From the NCBI RefSeq assembly GCF_018069625.1, contig NZ_CP072941.1, positions 7,626,001-7,690,000 of the forward strand: DNA of 64,000 bases, in the 5' to 3' direction. The translations under genes were made by a program, and so were the position numbers. Source of the stretch: Streptomyces yatensis. GTDB lineage: Bacteria > Actinomycetota > Actinomycetes > Streptomycetales > Streptomycetaceae. Shown here piece by piece: positions 1-8,756 of the stretch. Each line of letters opens with the position of its first letter. The first letter of the stretch is position 1. A model generated the notes under the pieces. It had not been told where the DNA came from and made no database searches. It worked only from the letters and a program-made list of their open reading frames with translations.

Positions 1-1268
1 GCCGTGACGTGGTCATCGCCGCGCTGCTCGGTGCCGAGGAGTTCGGCTTCGCCACCGCGCCGCTGGTGGTCTCCGGCTGCGTCATGATGCGCGTCTGCCA
101 CCTGGACACCTGCCCGGTCGGCATCGCCACCCAGAACCCGGTGCTGCGCGAGCGTTACAACGGCAAGGCCGAGTTCGTGGTGAACTTCTTCGAGTTCATC
201 GCCGAGGAGGTCCGCGAGCTCCTCGCCGAGCTGGGCTTCCGCACCCTGGACGAGGCCATTGGCCACGCCGAGCTGCTGGACACCGCCCGCGCCGTCCAGC
301 ACTGGAAGGCGCAGGGACTGGACCTCGCACCGCTGCTGTACGTGCCCGAGCTGCCCGAGGGGGCCGTCCGCCACCAGGCGATCGCGCAGGACCACGGCCT
401 GGCGAAGGCGCTCGACAACCAGCTGATCAAGCTGGCCGCCGACGCGCTGAACGCCGAGAGCGCCGAGGCCGCCCAACCGGTCCGCGCCCAGGTCGCGATC
501 CGCAACATCAACCGGACCGTCGGCACCATGCTCGGCCATGAGGTGACCCGGACCTTCGGTGGCGCGGGCCTGCCCGACGACACCATCGACATCACCTTCA
601 CCGGCTCGGCCGGCCAGTCCTTCGGCGCGTTCGTGCCCCGGGGCGTCACCCTGCGGCTCGAAGGCGATGCCAACGACTACGTGGGCAAGGGCCTCTCCGG
701 CGGCCGGATCATCGTCCGCCCGGACCGGGGCGCGGACCACCTCGCCGAGTACTCCACCATCGCGGGCAACACCCTGGCCTACGGCGCGACCGGCGGCGAG
801 ATGTTCCTGCGCGGCCGGGTCGGCGAGCGGTTCTGCGTCCGCAACTCCGGCGCCACGGTCGTCTCCGAGGGCGTGGGCGACCACGGCTGTGAGTACATGA
901 CCGGCGGCCATGCGCTCGTCCTCGGCCCCACCGGCCGTAACTTCGCGGCCGGTATGTCCGGCGGCATCGCGTATGTCATCGACCTCGACCCGGACAACGT
1001 CAACGTGGAGCTGCGCAGCGCCCTCGGCGCGCTGGACGACACCGACAAGCAGTGGCTGCACGACGCGGTGCGCCGCCACCACGAGGAGACCGGCTCCACG
1101 GTCGCGAGCGCGCTGCTCGACGACTGGGAGACCGCCCTCACCCGCTTCAGCAAGATCATCCCCGCTACGTACCAGGCCGTGCTCGCCGCCAAGGACGCCG
1201 CCGAGCGTGCCGGGCTCTCCGAGTCCGAGACCACCGAGAAGATGATGGAGGCGGCGATCAATGGCTGA
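1..1268 (+). CDS. gltB: Glutamate synthase large subunit, C-terminal part (5' end outside window)
   Basis: The reading frame is open from base 3, so the gene starts before the window and only about 420 C-terminal residues are visible. The segment [16 protein letters not shown] carries the C-x5-C-x4-C pattern that binds the 3Fe-4S cluster of the GOGAT large subunit. It is followed by the glycine-rich beta-helix domain ([26 protein letters not shown]). The enzyme converts 2-oxoglutarate and glutamine-derived ammonia to glutamate in the cytoplasm. The stop codon overlaps the gltD start by 8 bases, so the two subunits are translationally coupled. Confidence 0.97.
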   Translation, partial: RDVVIAALLGAEEFGFATAPLVVSGCVMMRVCHLDTCPVGIATQNPVLRERYNGKAEFVVNFFEFIAEEVRELLAELGFRTLDEAIGHAELLDTARAVQHWKAQGLDLAPLLYVPELPEGAVRHQAIAQDHGLAKALDNQLIKLAADALNAESAEAAQPVRAQVAIRNINRTVGTMLGHEVTRTFGGAGLPDDTIDITFTGSAGQSFGAFVPRGVTLRLEGDANDYVGKGLSGGRIIVRPDRGADHLAEYSTIAGNTLAYGATGGEMFLRGRVGERFCVRNSGATVVSEGVGDHGCEYMTGGHALVLGPTGRNFAAGMSGGIAYVIDLDPDNVNVELRSALGALDDTDKQWLHDAVRRHHEETGSTVASALLDDWETALTRFSKIIPATYQAVLAAKDAAERAGLSESETTEKMMEAAING

Positions 1269-2721
1269 CCCCAAGGGCTTCCTGACCACTGGCCGCGAGG
1301 TCGCCGAGACCCGTCCGGTGGACGAGCGCGTCAAGGACTGGAACGAGGTCTACGTCCCCGGTTCGCTGCTGCCGATCATCAGCAAGCAGGCCGGGCGGTG
1401 CATGGACTGCGGCATCCCGTTCTGTCACAACGGCTGTCCGCTGGGAAACCTCATCCCCGAGTGGAACGACTACGCCTATCGGCAGGACTGGCGCGAGGCC
1501 AGCGAGCGGCTGCACGCGACCAACAACTTCCCGGAGTTCACCGGGCGGCTGTGCCCGGCCCCGTGCGAGTCGGCCTGTGTGCTCGGCATCAACCAGCCCG
1601 CGGTGACCATCAAGAACGTCGAGGTCACCATCATCGACAAGGCGTGGGACGCGGGCGATGTCACCCCGCAGCCGCCCGAGCGGCTCAGCGGCAAGACCGT
1701 CGCCGTCATCGGCTCGGGCCCCGCGGGCCTGGCCGCCGCCCAGCAGCTCACCCGGGCCGGTCACACGGTGGCCGTCTATGAGCGGGCCGACCGCATCGGC
1801 GGGCTGCTGCGCTACGGCATCCCCGAGTTCAAGATGGAGAAGCGGCACATCAACCGCCGTATCGAGCAGATGCGCGCGGAGGGCACCAAGTTCCGCACCG
1901 AGACCGAGATCGGCCGCGACATCGACGCCGCCAAGCTGCGCAAGCGGTACGACGCCGTGGTCATCGCGGCCGGCGCCACCACCTCGCGCGATCTGCCGGC
2001 CCCCGGCCGGGAGCTGAACGGCATCCACTTCGCGATGGAGTACCTGCCGCTCGCCAACAAGGTGCAGGAGGGCGACCTCACCACCGCCCCCATCACCGCC
2101 GAGGGCAAGCACGTCGTGGTCATCGGCGGCGGCGACACCGGCGCGGACTGCGTCGGCACCGCCCACCGCCAGGGCGCCGCCTCCGTCACCCAGCTGGAGA
2201 TCATGCCCAAGCCCGGCGACGAGCGGAACGCCAACCAGCCCTGGCCGACCTTCCCGATGCTCTACAAGGTCACCTCGGCGCACGAGGAGGGCGGTGAGCG
2301 GATCTACTCCGTCTCCACCACCCACTTCGAGGGCGACGAGGACGGCAACGTCCAGTGGCTGCACCTGATCGAGGTGGAGTTCAAGGACGGCAAGCTGGAG
2401 CAGAAGCCCGGCACCGAGCGGAAGATCCCGGCCCAGCTCGTCACCCTCGCCATGGGCTTCACCGGCACCGACCAGAAGAACGGCCTGGTCGAGCAGTTCG
2501 GCCTGGAGCTCGACGAGCGCGGCAACATCGCGCGCGATGCCTCCTTCGCCACCAATGTGCCGGGTGTCTTCGTGGCCGGTGACGCGGGCCGCGGCCAGTC
2601 GCTGATCGTCTGGGCCATCGCCGAGGGCCGCTCCGCGGCGCGCGGGGTGGACCGCTATCTGGCCGGGGCCAGCGAACTGCCCGCCCCGATCCGCCCCACC
2701 GACCGGGCCCTCATGGTCTGA
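1261..2721 (+). CDS. gltD: Glutamate synthase small subunit (NADPH, FAD, Fe-S)
   Basis: This 486-residue protein has the usual length for GltD. Near the N-terminus are two cysteine clusters for 4Fe-4S centres ([17 protein letters not shown] and [13 protein letters not shown]). These are followed by a first dinucleotide fold ([15 protein letters not shown]), a second ([16 protein letters not shown]) and a C-terminal FAD segment ([13 protein letters not shown]). It passes electrons from NADPH to the large subunit GltB. The ATG lies inside the end of gltB, and a strong hairpin follows the stop, so gltBD probably ends here. Confidence 0.97.
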   Translation: MADPKGFLTTGREVAETRPVDERVKDWNEVYVPGSLLPIISKQAGRCMDCGIPFCHNGCPLGNLIPEWNDYAYRQDWREASERLHATNNFPEFTGRLCPAPCESACVLGINQPAVTIKNVEVTIIDKAWDAGDVTPQPPERLSGKTVAVIGSGPAGLAAAQQLTRAGHTVAVYERADRIGGLLRYGIPEFKMEKRHINRRIEQMRAEGTKFRTETEIGRDIDAAKLRKRYDAVVIAAGATTSRDLPAPGRELNGIHFAMEYLPLANKVQEGDLTTAPITAEGKHVVVIGGGDTGADCVGTAHRQGAASVTQLEIMPKPGDERNANQPWPTFPMLYKVTSAHEEGGERIYSVSTTHFEGDEDGNVQWLHLIEVEFKDGKLEQKPGTERKIPAQLVTLAMGFTGTDQKNGLVEQFGLELDERGNIARDASFATNVPGVFVAGDAGRGQSLIVWAIAEGRSAARGVDRYLAGASELPAPIRPTDRALMV

Positions 2722-2776
2722 CCCGGTCCCCGGTCTTCCCGGATCTCCGCCCGTACAACGGCGTACGGACCGGCCG

Positions 2777-2818
2777 CGCGGCGCCTTCCCCCTACCCGAC
2801 CAGGGGGCAGGCGCCGCG
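2777..2818 (+). terminator. Hairpin terminator after gltBD
   Basis: Left arm 2777-2793 and right arm 2802-2818 pair over 17 positions with one mismatch, around an 8-base loop. It lies 55 bases after the gltD stop. No U-tract follows, as is usual for Streptomyces terminators. Confidence 0.75.
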
Positions 2819-2865
2819 TGGCGTCTGCGGCCCTTCGCTCACCGGTCGGCCTTCGGTCACCGGTC

Positions 2866-2919
2866 GACGTCGGCTCAGCGGCCGACGTCGGCTCAGGAGT
2901 TGACGTCGGCTCAGGAGTT
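2866..2919. repeat. Three tandem 18-bp repeats upstream of the GntR gene
   Basis: Units at 2866-2883, 2884-2901 and 2902-2919 begin gacgtcggctcag. The last two are identical and the first differs in its final bases. The array runs directly into a TTGACA hexamer at 2918-2923, so the last unit supplies part of the -35 box of the next operon. Confidence 0.85.
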
Positions 2920-2967
2920 GACATTGCCCCGGGCGCGCTCCACCATCATTCCACTAACTGATTAGTG
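2918..2967 (+). promoter_or_regulatory. Promoter with palindromic operator for the YtrA-type operon
   Basis: TTGACA at 2918-2923 is a perfect -35 box. A weak -10 (caccat, 2941-2946) follows after 17 bases. An inverted repeat, cactaa (2952-2957) and ttagtg (2962-2967) with a 4-base spacer, covers the predicted transcription start, 17 bases before the regulator ATG. GntR proteins of the YtrA group usually repress their own operon from such a site. I infer autoregulation from position and symmetry. Confidence 0.6.
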
Positions 2968-2983
2968 AAAGGGTGGTGGACGG

Positions 2984-3415
2984 ATGGTCGAGTACCGCAT
3001 CGACCGGCGCAGCGGCATCGCCACCTATCTGCAGATCGTCCAGCAGACCAAACAGGCGCTCCGCCTCGGACTGCTGCAGCCAGGGGACCGGCTGCCCACG
3101 GCCAAAGAGGTCGTCGCGGCCACCGCCATCAACCCCAACACCGTCCTGAAGGCATACCGCGAGCTGGAGCGCGAGGGCCTGGTCGAACCCCGGCCGGGCC
3201 TGGGCACCTTCGTCCGCCGGTCGCTGGCCCGGCCCGGCGCCGCCGCGGACTCGCCGCTGCGCGCGGAGCTCGCCGACTGGACCGACCGGGCCCGCGCCGC
3301 CGGGCTGGACCGCGAGGACGTGACGGCGCTGGTGGCCTCGGTCCTCGAAGAGCGCTTCGGCGAGACCGCCACCCTCAGCGAGCGTGGCCACGAGGAAGAC
3401 GGTGAGAACCGGTGA
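2984..3415 (+). CDS. GntR-family (YtrA subfamily) transcriptional repressor
   Basis: A 143-residue protein with a winged helix-turn-helix over about residues 10-80, including the GntR signature around GDRLPTAKEVVAATAINPNT and the wing PGLGTFV. The effector domain is short, as in the YtrA subgroup that controls adjacent ABC transporters, and not the large FadR or HutC type. The stop overlaps the start of the ATPase gene (GTGA), placing it first in a four-gene operon. The palindrome at 2952-2967 is its likely operator. The inducing signal is unknown; cell-envelope stress or a peptide antibiotic is typical for the family. Confidence 0.9.
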   Translation: MVEYRIDRRSGIATYLQIVQQTKQALRLGLLQPGDRLPTAKEVVAATAINPNTVLKAYRELEREGLVEPRPGLGTFVRRSLARPGAAADSPLRAELADWTDRARAAGLDREDVTALVASVLEERFGETATLSERGHEEDGENR

Positions 3416-4344
3416 CCGACGAGAACGACGCGGCCGGCGCGCTGGAGGCGTCCGGGCTGGGCAAGACGTACCGGCGCGGCTGGGCCCTGAGAGATGTCGC
3501 CTTCCACCTGCCCGCCGGACGGATCTGCGCGCTGGTGGGCCCCAACGGCTCCGGCAAGAGCACCCTGCTGTCCCTCGCCGCCGGCCTGCTGACCCCGACC
3601 ACCGGCACGCTGCGGGTCTTCGGCCAGGAGCCCTCCGCGCCCGCCGCCCGCGAGCGCGTCGCCTTCGTCGCCCAGGACAAGCCGCTCTACCCGCGCTTCT
3701 CCGTCGCCGACACCCTGCGCCTGGGCCGGGAGCTCAACCCCCGCTGGGACCAGAAGGCCGCCGAACGGGTGGTGGAGGAGGCCGAGGTGCCGCTGTCCGC
3801 ACGCGTCGGCTCGCTCTCCGGCGGCCAGCGCACCTGTGTGGCCCTCGCCCTCGCCCTCGGCAAACGCGCCGATCTGCTCCTGCTGGACGAGCCGATGTCC
3901 GATCAGGACCCGCTGCGCCGCCACCGGATGATGGGCGTGCTGATGGCCGAGGCCGCCGAGCGCGGCACGGGAGTGGTCATCTCCACCCATGTGCTCGCCG
4001 AACTCGACGGAGTCTGCGACTACCTGCTGCTGATGGGCGGCGGCCGGATCCGCCTGGCGGGCGAGGCGGACGACATCCAGGCCGCCCACCGCGTCATCAC
4101 CGGCCCGAGCGAGACCGGCGGCGGCACACCGGCCGCGCTCGCCCGCCACACCGTGGTCGAGACCCGCACGACGGGCCGTCAGCTCACCGCGCTGATACGC
4201 CCGGAGGGCACCCCGAGCGAGGACGGCTGGATCGTCACCGAACCCTCCCTCGAAGAGGTCCTGCTCGGCTATCTGCGCGCTCCCGACGCCCCGCCGCTGC
4301 TCGCGGACGGCACGCGGACGCCCGATACGGAGGTGGGGGCATGA
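3412..4344 (+). CDS. ABC transporter ATP-binding protein
   Basis: A 310-residue cytoplasmic ATPase. Walker A is GPNGSGKST at about residue 43, the signature is LSGGQR, Walker B is LLLLDEPMSDQDP and the switch His lies in VVISTHVLAEL. The C-terminal extension of about 90 residues resembles the regulatory tail of BcrA/CcmA-type exporter ATPases. It starts with GTG overlapping the regulator stop and ends in an ATGA overlap with the first permease. It probably powers the two following membrane proteins as an exporter. Substrate unknown. Confidence 0.93.
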   Translation: MTDENDAAGALEASGLGKTYRRGWALRDVAFHLPAGRICALVGPNGSGKSTLLSLAAGLLTPTTGTLRVFGQEPSAPAARERVAFVAQDKPLYPRFSVADTLRLGRELNPRWDQKAAERVVEEAEVPLSARVGSLSGGQRTCVALALALGKRADLLLLDEPMSDQDPLRRHRMMGVLMAEAAERGTGVVISTHVLAELDGVCDYLLLMGGGRIRLAGEADDIQAAHRVITGPSETGGGTPAALARHTVVETRTTGRQLTALIRPEGTPSEDGWIVTEPSLEEVLLGYLRAPDAPPLLADGTRTPDTEVGA

Positions 4345-5414
4345 GCACGGTCGGCATACGGCTCGGCGCCTCCGGCGCCCGGCCCCGCACCCGAGGGCTG
4401 GTGTGGCTGGTGGCGCGGCAGCACCGGGCCGCCCTCTGGGCCGGCCTCGCCGTGCTCGCGGCGGTCGCCGCGTACATCGTCTGGCAGCGCGCCGGGATGG
4501 TCGGCTATCTGCGGGCCCACGACATCGAGGGCTGCGCGGACTGGAAGCGGTTCTGCCACGGCAGGCGGACCCAGCTGGAGCGGGGCGACCCGACGATCGA
4601 CGCGCTCCGCCACCTCACCGACACCTACCGCACGCCGCTGCTCCACACCGGACGGCTGCTCATCGCGCTGCCCGCGCTGACCGGCGTCTTCATCGGCGCG
4701 CCCCTGTTCGCCCGGGAACTGGAGATGGGCACCCACCAGTTGGTGTGGACCCAGTCCATCAGCAGGACCCGCTGGCTCATCGCCAAACTCGCCCTGCCCC
4801 TGGTCGCCGTCACGGCCGGCACCGCGGTCCTCGCGGCCCTCTACACCTGGTGGTGGCGGGCGGCCCGGACCCCGTTCCAGGACATCGCCTGGGGCACCGC
4901 CGTACCGTTCGACGCGACCGGTCCGGCGGCCGTCGCCCTCGCCCCACTGGCCTTCTTCCTGGGCGCGGTGGCCGGGCTGCTGCTGCGGCGCACCGTGCCC
5001 GCCATGGCCGTCACCCTGGGGGCCACCGCCGGTGTCCAGTACGGGCTCGGCGCCCTGCGCCCCCATCTGATGACCCCGCGCACGGTCGTCTCCAACGCCA
5101 GTGGCGACTTCGTGCACACCCCCACCGAGGTCTTCTTCACCTCCTGGCGCGGTATGGGCGACGGCTTCCTGACCCGCTCCGGGGCGAAGATCCCCTCGGA
5201 CCGCTGCTCGTCCGCCATCGGCCAGGACGGCTGGGACCGCTGCCTCGCCCGGTTCGGCGCCACCGACAGGCAGTACGAGGAGCTGCACCCGGCGAGCCAC
5301 TACTGGCCGATGCAGTGGATGCAGGCCGGGATCTGCCTGGCCGCGGCCGTCGCGCTCGCCGCGTTCTGCGTGTGGTGGATCCGGCGGCGGCCCGCGGTGA
5401 AGGAGGCGGCGTGA
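4341..5414 (+). CDS. ABC transporter permease, copy 1
   Basis: A 357-residue integral membrane protein with about six hydrophobic segments. The first is near residues 30-50 and the last is AGICLAAAVALAAFCVWWI at the C-terminus. The central stretch GAPLFARELEMGTHQLVW resembles ABC-2 type export permeases. The ATG overlaps the ATPase stop. The protein aligns throughout with the next gene, so the operon carries a duplicated permease that may act as a heterodimer. The upstream reading frame is open much further, but the ATGA overlap sets the start here. Confidence 0.88.
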   Translation: MSTVGIRLGASGARPRTRGLVWLVARQHRAALWAGLAVLAAVAAYIVWQRAGMVGYLRAHDIEGCADWKRFCHGRRTQLERGDPTIDALRHLTDTYRTPLLHTGRLLIALPALTGVFIGAPLFARELEMGTHQLVWTQSISRTRWLIAKLALPLVAVTAGTAVLAALYTWWWRAARTPFQDIAWGTAVPFDATGPAAVALAPLAFFLGAVAGLLLRRTVPAMAVTLGATAGVQYGLGALRPHLMTPRTVVSNASGDFVHTPTEVFFTSWRGMGDGFLTRSGAKIPSDRCSSAIGQDGWDRCLARFGATDRQYEELHPASHYWPMQWMQAGICLAAAVALAAFCVWWIRRRPAVKEAA

Positions 5415-6472
5415 AGACCGCTACCGCCCCGCGCCCGGGCCCGCCGCACACCGGATCCCCGCCGAGGCCGCGGCACACCGGCTCCCCGCTGAGCCCGCGC
5501 GGTGCGCTCTGGCTGGCCTGGCGCCGCCAGCGGACCGTCCTGGTGACGGGCGGCGTGCTGATCCTCGCCCTCGCCGGATACCTCGTGTACCAGCGCACCG
5601 GCATGGCCGCCCTGATCCACGACCGGGACGTCGCCGACTGCCGGCTGTGGCGCGACTGCAATGGGGCGCCCCTGGAATCCTCGGACAGGCTGTCCGACGC
5701 GTTCGTCCGGCTGGAGACCTACCGTGCGGCGCTGCTCGACACCGCCCGGCTGATGCTCGCGATCCCGGCCGTCATCGGGGCCTTCGTCGGCGCCCCGCTG
5801 ATCGCGCGCGAATTCGAGAGCGGCACCGCCGCGCTCGTCTGGTCCCAGTCGATCGGCAGGGTGCGCTGGCTCATCGCCACGCTCGCCCTCCCCGTCGTCG
5901 CCACCCTGGCCGCCACCACCCTGCTGGCCGGGCTGTTCACCTGGTGGTGGTGGCCGGTGCGCGGCACCTTCCCGGACGTCCACTGGGGCGACACCCTGCC
6001 CTTCGACGTGATGGGTCCGGCCTTCGTGGCGCTGTCCCTGCTGTCCCTCCTGCTCGGCACGGCCTTCGGCCTGCTGCTCCGGCGGACGCTGCCCGCCATG
6101 GCCTGCACCCTGGCCGTCACCGCCGGCGTCGTGTACGGCCTCCAGCAACTGCGCCCGCATCTGATGCCCCGGCTCACCGTGACGGCGGGCGTCCACGTCC
6201 ACGCGGAGGCGCCGTTCGGAGGGTGGTACGTCGGCTCGGGGTATCTCGACGGGACCGGTGCCAGGGTCGACGGGTCGGTCTGCAAGGGGCTCGGCGGGTG
6301 GCCGGCCATCTTCCGCTGCCTCGACCGCCGCCGGCTGGCCGAGGAGTACGAGGACTACCACCCCATCGGCCACTTCTGGCCGATGCAGTGGATCCAGGCC
6401 GGGATCTGCCTGGCCGTGGCCGTCGCGCTCGCCGCGTTCTGCGTGTGGTGGATCGGGCGCAGACGGGCCTGA
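5411..6472 (+). CDS. ABC transporter permease, copy 2
   Basis: A 353-residue paralogue of the preceding permease, with the same core (GAPLIAREFESGTAALVW) and C-terminal helix. The GTG start overlaps the previous stop (GTGA) and has a strong ribosome site, aaggaggcgg. Bases 6376-6453 differ from 5303-5380 at only two of 78 positions, while the rest of the genes has diverged more. That suggests recent gene conversion or selection on the last membrane segment. The two permeases plus the ATPase would form one exporter. Confidence 0.87.
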   Translation: MKTATAPRPGPPHTGSPPRPRHTGSPLSPRGALWLAWRRQRTVLVTGGVLILALAGYLVYQRTGMAALIHDRDVADCRLWRDCNGAPLESSDRLSDAFVRLETYRAALLDTARLMLAIPAVIGAFVGAPLIAREFESGTAALVWSQSIGRVRWLIATLALPVVATLAATTLLAGLFTWWWWPVRGTFPDVHWGDTLPFDVMGPAFVALSLLSLLLGTAFGLLLRRTLPAMACTLAVTAGVVYGLQQLRPHLMPRLTVTAGVHVHAEAPFGGWYVGSGYLDGTGARVDGSVCKGLGGWPAIFRCLDRRRLAEEYEDYHPIGHFWPMQWIQAGICLAVAVALAAFCVWWIGRRRA

Positions 6473-6602
6473 CCGGCGCACCGTTCCACGACGGCTCCGC
6501 ACCTTCCCGCGGCTCTTCTCCTTCCGCGGCTCCGCGCCTGCCGCGGCACCTCACCCTTCCCCCGCTCCTCATCCTTCCGCTCCGATCGGAGTCCCCTTTC
6601 CC

Positions 6603-8084
6603 ATGGCCATCTCGCCCGCCCTCGACACGGCCCGGGGCGCCCCACGCGTCCACCCGGCGCCCCCGGTGCGCCGTCGCCCCGGCCCGGCCGTCGTCGCGCT
6701 CGCCCCGGCCGGGCTGGCGCTGGCGCTCGGGCTGTGGGGGATCCGCCGGGAGAACAGCATGTGGCGGGACGAGTCGACGACGTACCAGATCGCACACCGA
6801 AGCGTCGGCGAGATCGGGCACCTCCTCGGCAACGCCGATGTGGCGCACGGCCTCTACTACCTGCTGATGCACGCCGTCTTCGCCCTCTGGGACGGCGGGC
6901 TGCTCGCCCTGCGGCTCCCCTCGGTGCTGGCCATGGCCGCCACCGCGGCCGGGGTGGGGCTGCTCGGCCACCGGCTCGCCGGGCCCCGGGCCGGACTCGT
7001 CGCCGGGCTGGTCTTCCCGCTGGCCCCGGCGGTGCAGCGGTACGCACAGGAGGGGCGGTCGTACGCGCTGGTCAGCGCCGCCGTCGTGGCGGCCACGCAT
7101 CTGCTGCTGAGCGCGGTGGCCAGGCCCCGCAAGCGCACCTGGGCCGGCTACGCCGCCGTCGCCTCGCTGGCCTGTCTGCTGCACGAGTTCGCGATCCTGG
7201 CCGTCGCCGCGCACGGCGTCGCGCTGTACCGGGCCCGGGTGGGCGCGCGGTCCGGCTGGGCGTGGGCGCAGGCGGCCTCCGTGGTGGCCGTGGTGCTGGC
7301 ACCGCTGGTGATCGTCAGTCAGCAGCAGGCGGCGCTGGTCGGCTGGATCTCCGCGCCGGGCCCGCCGGAACTGCTCGGCTTCGGTGCGCTCGCCCTGATC
7401 GGCCTCGTCTGCGCCCGGGGGCCGCTGCCCGCCCGGGGCCCCGTCCCGCTGCGCGACCTCGCCTTGGCACTGCTGATCCTGCCACCGGCCGCGCTGATGG
7501 CGGTGTCGTATCTCCATCCGCTCTACGTCGACCGGTATGTGCTCTACGTCTACGTCGGCCTCGCGCTGCTGATCGGCGCCCGGCTGGACGCGCTGTCGCG
7601 CACCGTCGCCGTCCCACGGGGAGTGGCCGGGGGACTGGCGGTGGCCGCCGTGGCGGCGCTGCTGCCGTACTCGCTCCAGCTGCGGACCCCGCAGAGCCGG
7701 CTCGACGACACCCTCGCGGCGGCGCGCGCCGTACGGGAGCTGGGGCGGCCCGGCGACGGGGTGCTCTTCCTGCCCGCGCGGCGCCGGGAGCCGATCATGT
7801 CCGGCCCGGAGGACTTCCGGGGCCTGCGGGAGCTGGCGCTGGCCCGGCACGCGATCCCCTCGGGCACACTGCACGGCATCGAGCTGCCCGCACCGCGGAT
7901 CCGGGCCCGGATGCTGACGGCCGGGCGGATCGTCACGGTGAACGACCCGCCCGGCCAGCCGCTGGACGACACCCCTCAGGAGCGGGTGAAACGGGAGGTG
8001 CTCGCGGAACACTTCCACCGATGCGCCGTCAGGGACGTCACCGGGATGCGGATCGTGCTCTACGGGCGCGCGGGGCGGTGCTGA
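6603..8084 (+). CDS. Membrane glycosyltransferase, GT39/ArnT-like
   Basis: A 493-residue protein with a short cytoplasmic N-terminus and about ten or more hydrophobic helices. The motif WRDESTTYQIA after the first helix matches the acidic motif of the first extracytoplasmic loop in lipid-phosphosugar-dependent transferases. YAQEGRSYAL matches their QEaRpYaL segment. Such enzymes move a sugar from a polyprenyl-phosphate donor to a surface acceptor. The acceptor here is unknown. The ATG at 6603 fits the first helix; longer upstream frames would overlap the spacer. It stands alone after the ABC operon. Confidence 0.8.
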   Translation: MAISPALDTARGAPRVHPAPPVRRRPGPAVVALAPAGLALALGLWGIRRENSMWRDESTTYQIAHRSVGEIGHLLGNADVAHGLYYLLMHAVFALWDGGLLALRLPSVLAMAATAAGVGLLGHRLAGPRAGLVAGLVFPLAPAVQRYAQEGRSYALVSAAVVAATHLLLSAVARPRKRTWAGYAAVASLACLLHEFAILAVAAHGVALYRARVGARSGWAWAQAASVVAVVLAPLVIVSQQQAALVGWISAPGPPELLGFGALALIGLVCARGPLPARGPVPLRDLALALLILPPAALMAVSYLHPLYVDRYVLYVYVGLALLIGARLDALSRTVAVPRGVAGGLAVAAVAALLPYSLQLRTPQSRLDDTLAAARAVRELGRPGDGVLFLPARRREPIMSGPEDFRGLRELALARHAIPSGTLHGIELPAPRIRARMLTAGRIVTVNDPPGQPLDDTPQERVKREVLAEHFHRCAVRDVTGMRIVLYGRAGRC

Positions 8085-8120
8085 GCGCTCGGGTCGCACG
8101 GGGGCGGGTAGAGCGCTCAG
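8081..8120. terminator. Inverted repeat between convergent genes
   Basis: Ten bases at 8081-8090 (ctgagcgctc, containing the stop codon of the glycosyltransferase) are exactly complementary to 8111-8120, with a 20-base loop. It lies between converging genes and could terminate either transcript. The long loop makes it weaker than the other terminators here. Confidence 0.5.
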
Positions 8121-8156
8121 GCCGGCGGGGCCGCGCTCACGCCTCGCGCGGCGTGC

Positions 8157-8630
8157 TCACGCCTCGTTCTCGACCAGCCGGGCCGGGAAGCCGCCCGTGG
8201 CGACCGGGCCCCAGCGCTCGGGGGTGACCCGGATCAGCGACTTGCCCTGCTTGCGCATGGCCTCGCGGTACTCGTCCCAGTCCGGGTGCTCGCCCGCGAT
8301 ATTGCGGTAGTACTCGACCAGCGGCTCGACGGACTCCGGGGTGTCGACCACCTCGGCGGTGCCGTCGATCTGCACCCAGGGGCCGTTCCATTCGTCGGAC
8401 AGCACGACGAGGCTCACGGCCGGTTCGCGCTTGACGTTGCGCACCTTGGCGCGCTCGGGGTAGGTGGACATGACGATACGGCCGGAGTCGTCGACTCCGC
8501 AGGTCAGCGGGGACGCCTGGGGCGAGCCGTCCGCCCGGCGGGTCATCAGCAGCGCACGGTGGCGCGGGCGTACGAACTCCAGCAGTTCGTCGAGGCCGAC
8601 ACGGGTGTTGGTGGCGATGGAGGGGCTCAT
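8157..8630 (-). CDS. PPOX-class F420/FMN-dependent oxidoreductase
   Basis: A 157-residue split-barrel protein of the pyridoxamine-phosphate-oxidase-like class. Recognisable elements are RHRALLMTRRADGSPQASPL near the N-terminus, then MSTYPERAKVRNVKREP and WVQIDGTAEVVDTPE. Actinobacterial members of this size commonly reduce substrates with F420H2 (Rv1155-like). The natural substrate is unknown. I start at the ATG at 8630 because the frame in front is basic and not conserved-looking; an ATG 33 bases upstream is the alternative. No clear ribosome site is visible. Confidence 0.82.
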   Translation of the reverse strand: MSPSIATNTRVGLDELLEFVRPRHRALLMTRRADGSPQASPLTCGVDDSGRIVMSTYPERAKVRNVKREPAVSLVVLSDEWNGPWVQIDGTAEVVDTPESVEPLVEYYRNIAGEHPDWDEYREAMRKQGKSLIRVTPERWGPVATGGFPARLVENEA

Positions 8631-8756
8631 GCAGGCGAGCGTACGACGTCGAGCGCACTCCAAGCCCGTACGGCCACGGACCGGACCGGCACCGCGTCGG
8701 ATGTGGCGTGAGGTGCCGCGTCACCTGCCGCCCCATGCGCCGGGTCGCGTGTCGCG

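Noticed and set aside
2655..2924. Minus-strand open frame with PEPTS-type repeats at the end of gltD
   Set aside because: It is created by the three 18-bp repeats and by the antisense of gltD and its terminator; there is no ribosome site and no domain.
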